A stretch of 64,000 nucleotides of DNA from Antedon mediterranea. Lineage: Eukaryota; Echinodermata; Crinoidea; Comatulida; Antedonidae. Positions 60,911 through 64,000 of the stretch are shown here, one piece after another. Each line of letters starts with the position of its first letter. Positions within the stretch are counted from its first letter, which is position 1. A program made the position numbers and the translations under genes. Below the pieces are notes generated by a model. The model was not told the DNA's origin. It saw nothing but the letters and a program-made list of their open reading frames with translations, and ran no database searches. The stretch covers positions 26,710,001 to 26,774,000 of the forward strand of contig NC_092674.1 in NCBI RefSeq assembly GCF_964355755.1, read 5' to 3'.

Positions 60911-61634
60911 AAAACCCATTTCCAACTAAATGTATTTGCTCCATTGCATGTTATTACAAGTTATTTACCTTTAGTAAATGGAATTGTCTGTTAAAAACTA
61001 ATTCACAACTTCATTTCATGGTAGATGCACATAATATTTTATTAATTATGTGCTATTTATATTTTCTCAAATCAATTTTTTACGTTAGATGTATGATAGA
61101 TTAAAAGCATATGTAATTGGTAATACTTGGCATGTACTGCAGATAGGCTTCACTGCAAACTGTTTTATTAATTGACAATGAGACTTGATAGTTATACATT
61201 GTACTGTATATTTAGACACGCCTTGAGAGATAATCCATTGAGTTGAGCCTACTGTACCAAATGAAAATGGCATCATTCACTAAAAGGAAATGCTATACTG
61301 TATAATTACCAAATTGGTTAAAACTATTTAAAAATACCTGCTAATGTCTGAAATGTACCTTTTGGTCTTGCAACTTTTAAATCATTTTTTTAGAAATATA
61401 AAAAAATAGATAACAATTTCTCATGTTTCAAAATGCTTTATATTCATAAATAAGATCTGTGCTAATTTATGCTAAAAGAATTTACAGATAGTTACACAAG
61501 TATACATTTGTTAAAAGTACAACTTTTTTTAAAAGCACAATTCAAACTCCAGATAATATTTCAACCTTTGCCATTAAAAAAAAAAGTTTATTATATAACA
61601 GGAAAAATTCCATATTTTATTTTTTTACCCCCAG

Positions 61635-61775
61635 ATGAAAATGGAAGAATCTAAAAGAAATCCCAAAACTGTTTTGTTTTCTCTGCCTCAGTTAACATGT
61701 TACACGGCAAAGAGAAAAACAAGGTTTTCAAAGGCTTCACCCGTCGATTTATACACATGGGTTGTGTACTTCTAA
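61635..61775 (+). other. Unassigned 46-aa frame after an acceptor-like site
   Basis: ATG follows TTTTTTTACCCCCAG directly. The frame encodes KMEESKRNPKTVLFSLPQLT and about 25 more residues to a TAA. Composition is ordinary, there is no match I recognise, and it may be chance. Confidence 0.15.
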
Positions 61776-62098
61776 GGTAAAAATTAGTTTTTTAATTATT
61801 TTATTTTAACAGGAAAAGACAGTACTTCACAGATGCCCACAACACAGTTTTTATTTTCGCTGTATATAGATAATTCTTAACATAAGATTACTTCATTTAT
61901 TCAGGGTTGTTTTAATGTTTTGGTCAGAAGCCTATTTGACTAATTTACTAATACAGTAATACTGTATATAGTATAGACTATATTTCAACTATCCCATACA
62001 GATAGTACAGGTATGTCATTATTCCTGACTGAGTGAGAATTTTACAAAAGTACTGTACGTGCTTATAATGCTATTTTCTAGACACAGGTCATGAGTGT

Positions 62099-62266
62099 AA
62101 AGCTTTGTCTACACTACTGTACAGTATATCAAACGTTACAGGTATGTGACAAAAAATTGTTATGTCACCACATATAGACATGATGATGTCAAAACACTAC
62201 CAACCATATTTGGGCACATCACACTTTTTTTGTCAAATTAGTTTGATAGTGTAAACAGAGCTTTAG
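62099..62266 (-). mobile_element. MITE family A copy
   Basis: AAAGCTTTGTCTACACTACT at the left, GTTTGATAGTGTAAACAGAG and CTTTAG at the right, reverse-oriented core. The only family A copy found outside a gene in this window. Confidence 0.9.
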
Positions 62267-63261
62267 ACTAAAATTGTATACAGTAGTACTGTACATACAG
62301 TAGGTAACGTTAATACAATAGGTAATAATGTTTGATTTTTATTTATTTTGGTATCATAATTTTAGTATCTATATTTTAATGTAAAACGGTCTTAACAATG
62401 ACATAATTTAAATGTTAGATTTTTAGCCATCATTCAATGAAATGTCTTGCATAAATAATATGTGAAATGACTAGCTATCCCCTTTCTCATAGCCTAGCAA
62501 ACCTTTACTTTACACACATACAGGGATTAAGATCATACTAAACACATAGGTTGACGCCCCAGTGTGTACACTATACAGTAAGTTCTGGAGTTTTGCTAGA
62601 CGATGTGACTTGCCTGATGTGTAAACCTTTTGTTTATTTTTCAATTTCAAAAATTAATATTTTGTTGAAATTGAAGGAAAATAAACTTAAGTAAGTAGAT
62701 TTATTGTTTATTTTGTTTATTTTATTTATTGTTTTATTTATTATGATTTATTTATTATTATTTTTTTACAGCAGGTGTAATTTTGTTACTAGGCCTACTT
62801 GTTTATGAATGTTGTTGTTACATTTTGGCTCAGATACAAAAAATAGTAAGGGTTTGTTGTTGGAAATATATCAAACTTTAAAGCCAGGGGAATACTACAC
62901 TAACCCCAAGGTTCAACTTAACAACTCTGTCGTCAGACTTTAATTCAATCAAAAAATCATATTTTATTTTATTGCAACCATATGGTTGATGAAAGGAAAT
63001 GAAAGCTATAACTGTTTACATTTCCCCAAAAAAAATCTTAATAGCAATATTCTTTTCTAGGAACACACAACATGAAAATATGTAATAATAAACTAGCAGA
63101 TGTTTGGTATATTTGAATGGACAACAATATTTCATACTGGCTCTAGTTCACCCTCTACAATATAAAAAGGTTCACCCTTAAATTTTCTCATATAGTATAC
63201 AACTGATATTAATTAACTTCACCATTAATTTGGACTAGTATAATAATACAGTTCATTATTT

Positions 63262-63590
63262 AACCTTTAAAGATCATGAAAAATGAAGATTAATAAAAAA
63301 ATACTTTGAATGTGCCATTTCGCAGTTTTGATAAATGTCATAACTTCCATAAAAAAAATTAAAAAGTAATATTTTTACTTATTTTTAAAATAACAAAATA
63401 TACGGTTAAATTCAACGAAAAACCCATTGACAGTTTTTTTGTGTTATTTAAAGTTTTTTTAGGTAAATCATTTTCTTTTTATCCAATTTTGGGTCAAAGT
63501 GTTATGTGTCATTAAAATAAATGGCATACTAAAAAAAACATTTTTCAAAATAATTTTTTTCTGGGTGACAATATAACTTTAATAATAGGA
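63262..63590 (+). repeat. Dispersed AT-rich repeat, second copy
   Basis: Aligns with 54300-54605 in the same orientation: ACTTTGAATGTGCCATTT, GGTTAAATTCAACGAAAAAC, AATGGCATACTAAAAAA and GGGTGACAATATAACTTTAA. Diverged, with no coding content. Confidence 0.6.
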
Positions 63591-64000
63591 CCTACTCAAA
63601 TGCAAATTATCATCTCTTTATAAAGAAATATTATTTATTAAATTTATTCAAAAGCCCAAAAATCAAAAAATGTTAAAAATTGATTTCTCTATGGTTATTT
63701 GTGCTGCAATATTTTAGAGATGTTTTTTGACAGAATTTCATCAGGTTTGAAGGTCGTAAGGCGTTGGTGTTTGATTGTCAATAGGTTTTAAATCACACCT
63801 ATTGGCTATCTATTGCACGCAGTTGTTAGTTTATGAATCTTTTATACAGTAATTGCTTTTCCGTTTCACACTTCTCTTATCCTCTTGCTTCAGCGTTGTA
63901 ATAACATTTATTTTATTTACTGTTGTATTAAGTTTGGGATATGAGATTTATTGTGTGAATAGAGGTTGTTCTGGTTGGCTGTTTAGAAGAAAACATGCTT

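Larger units (their letters stand above)
59200..64000. other. Intergenic, no convincing gene
   Basis: After the GH31 poly(A) signal the DNA is AT-rich with repeats (60770, 62099, 63262) and no reading frame with recognisable homology. Two weak exon-like pieces exist. A minus-strand segment 60720-60651 encodes MMIYAGENFIRSEHLICLML and more, before a good GTAAGT donor. A plus-strand 46-codon frame starts at 61635 right after a CCCCCAG acceptor-like site. Neither can be linked to other exons. Confidence 0.5.

Noticed and set aside
1-64000. CRISPR arrays, prokaryotic operons, rRNA genes, complete tRNA genes
   Set aside because: Searched by eye on both strands; tandem repeats here lack spacer structure, and the two tRNA-like segments do not fold into complete tRNAs.

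Overview
This is a eukaryotic, intron-rich, AT-rich animal genome window. Every protein gene is split into short exons with GT-AG introns, and the gene set is metazoan: HMMR, PGK, acid ceramidase, SLX4 with a BTB domain, and AGK. The abundance of the palindromic TAGGCCTA word, the many short inverted-repeat elements and the HMMR orthologue suggest a marine invertebrate deuterostome, most likely an echinoderm. That taxonomic call is inference; no marker gene settles it. I assembled exons by hand from splice consensus, reading phase and family similarity. Each model closes to an intact reading frame: DUF229 716 aa, HMMR-like 1590 aa, PGK 415 aa, acid ceramidase 394 aa, a small membrane protein 67 aa, SLX4 1242 aa, AGK 421 aa, and a GH31 enzyme of 708 or 717 aa.

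Layout. 1-3.7 kb: no gene recognised. 3.7-12.4 kb (+): DUF229 / sulfatase-fold membrane protein, whose first intron holds a dead LINE and a GAT microsatellite. 13.1-26.3 kb (+): HMMR/RHAMM-like coiled-coil protein with one giant exon of 38 fourteen-residue repeats and a tandemly duplicated exon. 27.7-31.7 kb (-): phosphoglycerate kinase. 32.1-36.6 kb (+): acid ceramidase, divergent from PGK across a short shared promoter region that contains a 16-bp CLEAR-type palindrome. 37.6-38.3 kb (+): a two-exon 67-aa membrane microprotein ending 35 bp before the start codon of SLX4 (38.3-48.9 kb, +). 49.5-54.1 kb (+): mitochondrial acylglycerol kinase. 54.9-59.2 kb (+): a secreted GH31 enzyme of the sulfoquinovosidase (YihQ) type with two alternative first exons. 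59.2-64 kb: no convincing gene.

The genes are mostly housekeeping neighbours and do not form a pathway. PGK is glycolysis, acid ceramidase and AGK are lipid metabolism in lysosome and mitochondrion, HMMR is spindle/centrosome, and SLX4 is DNA repair. The most interesting locus is the GH31 gene. It keeps the catalytic aspartates and the sulfonate-recognition residues of bacterial sulfoquinovosidases with nearly identical spacing, but it has animal introns and signal peptides, so it may let the animal break down plant/algal sulfolipid headgroups.

Introns and intergenic DNA are dense in short terminal-inverted-repeat elements. I separate at least five MITE-like families (A to E below) plus several single foldback elements, minisatellites and tRNA-derived SINE fragments. 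Family A has 12 copies in 64 kb.
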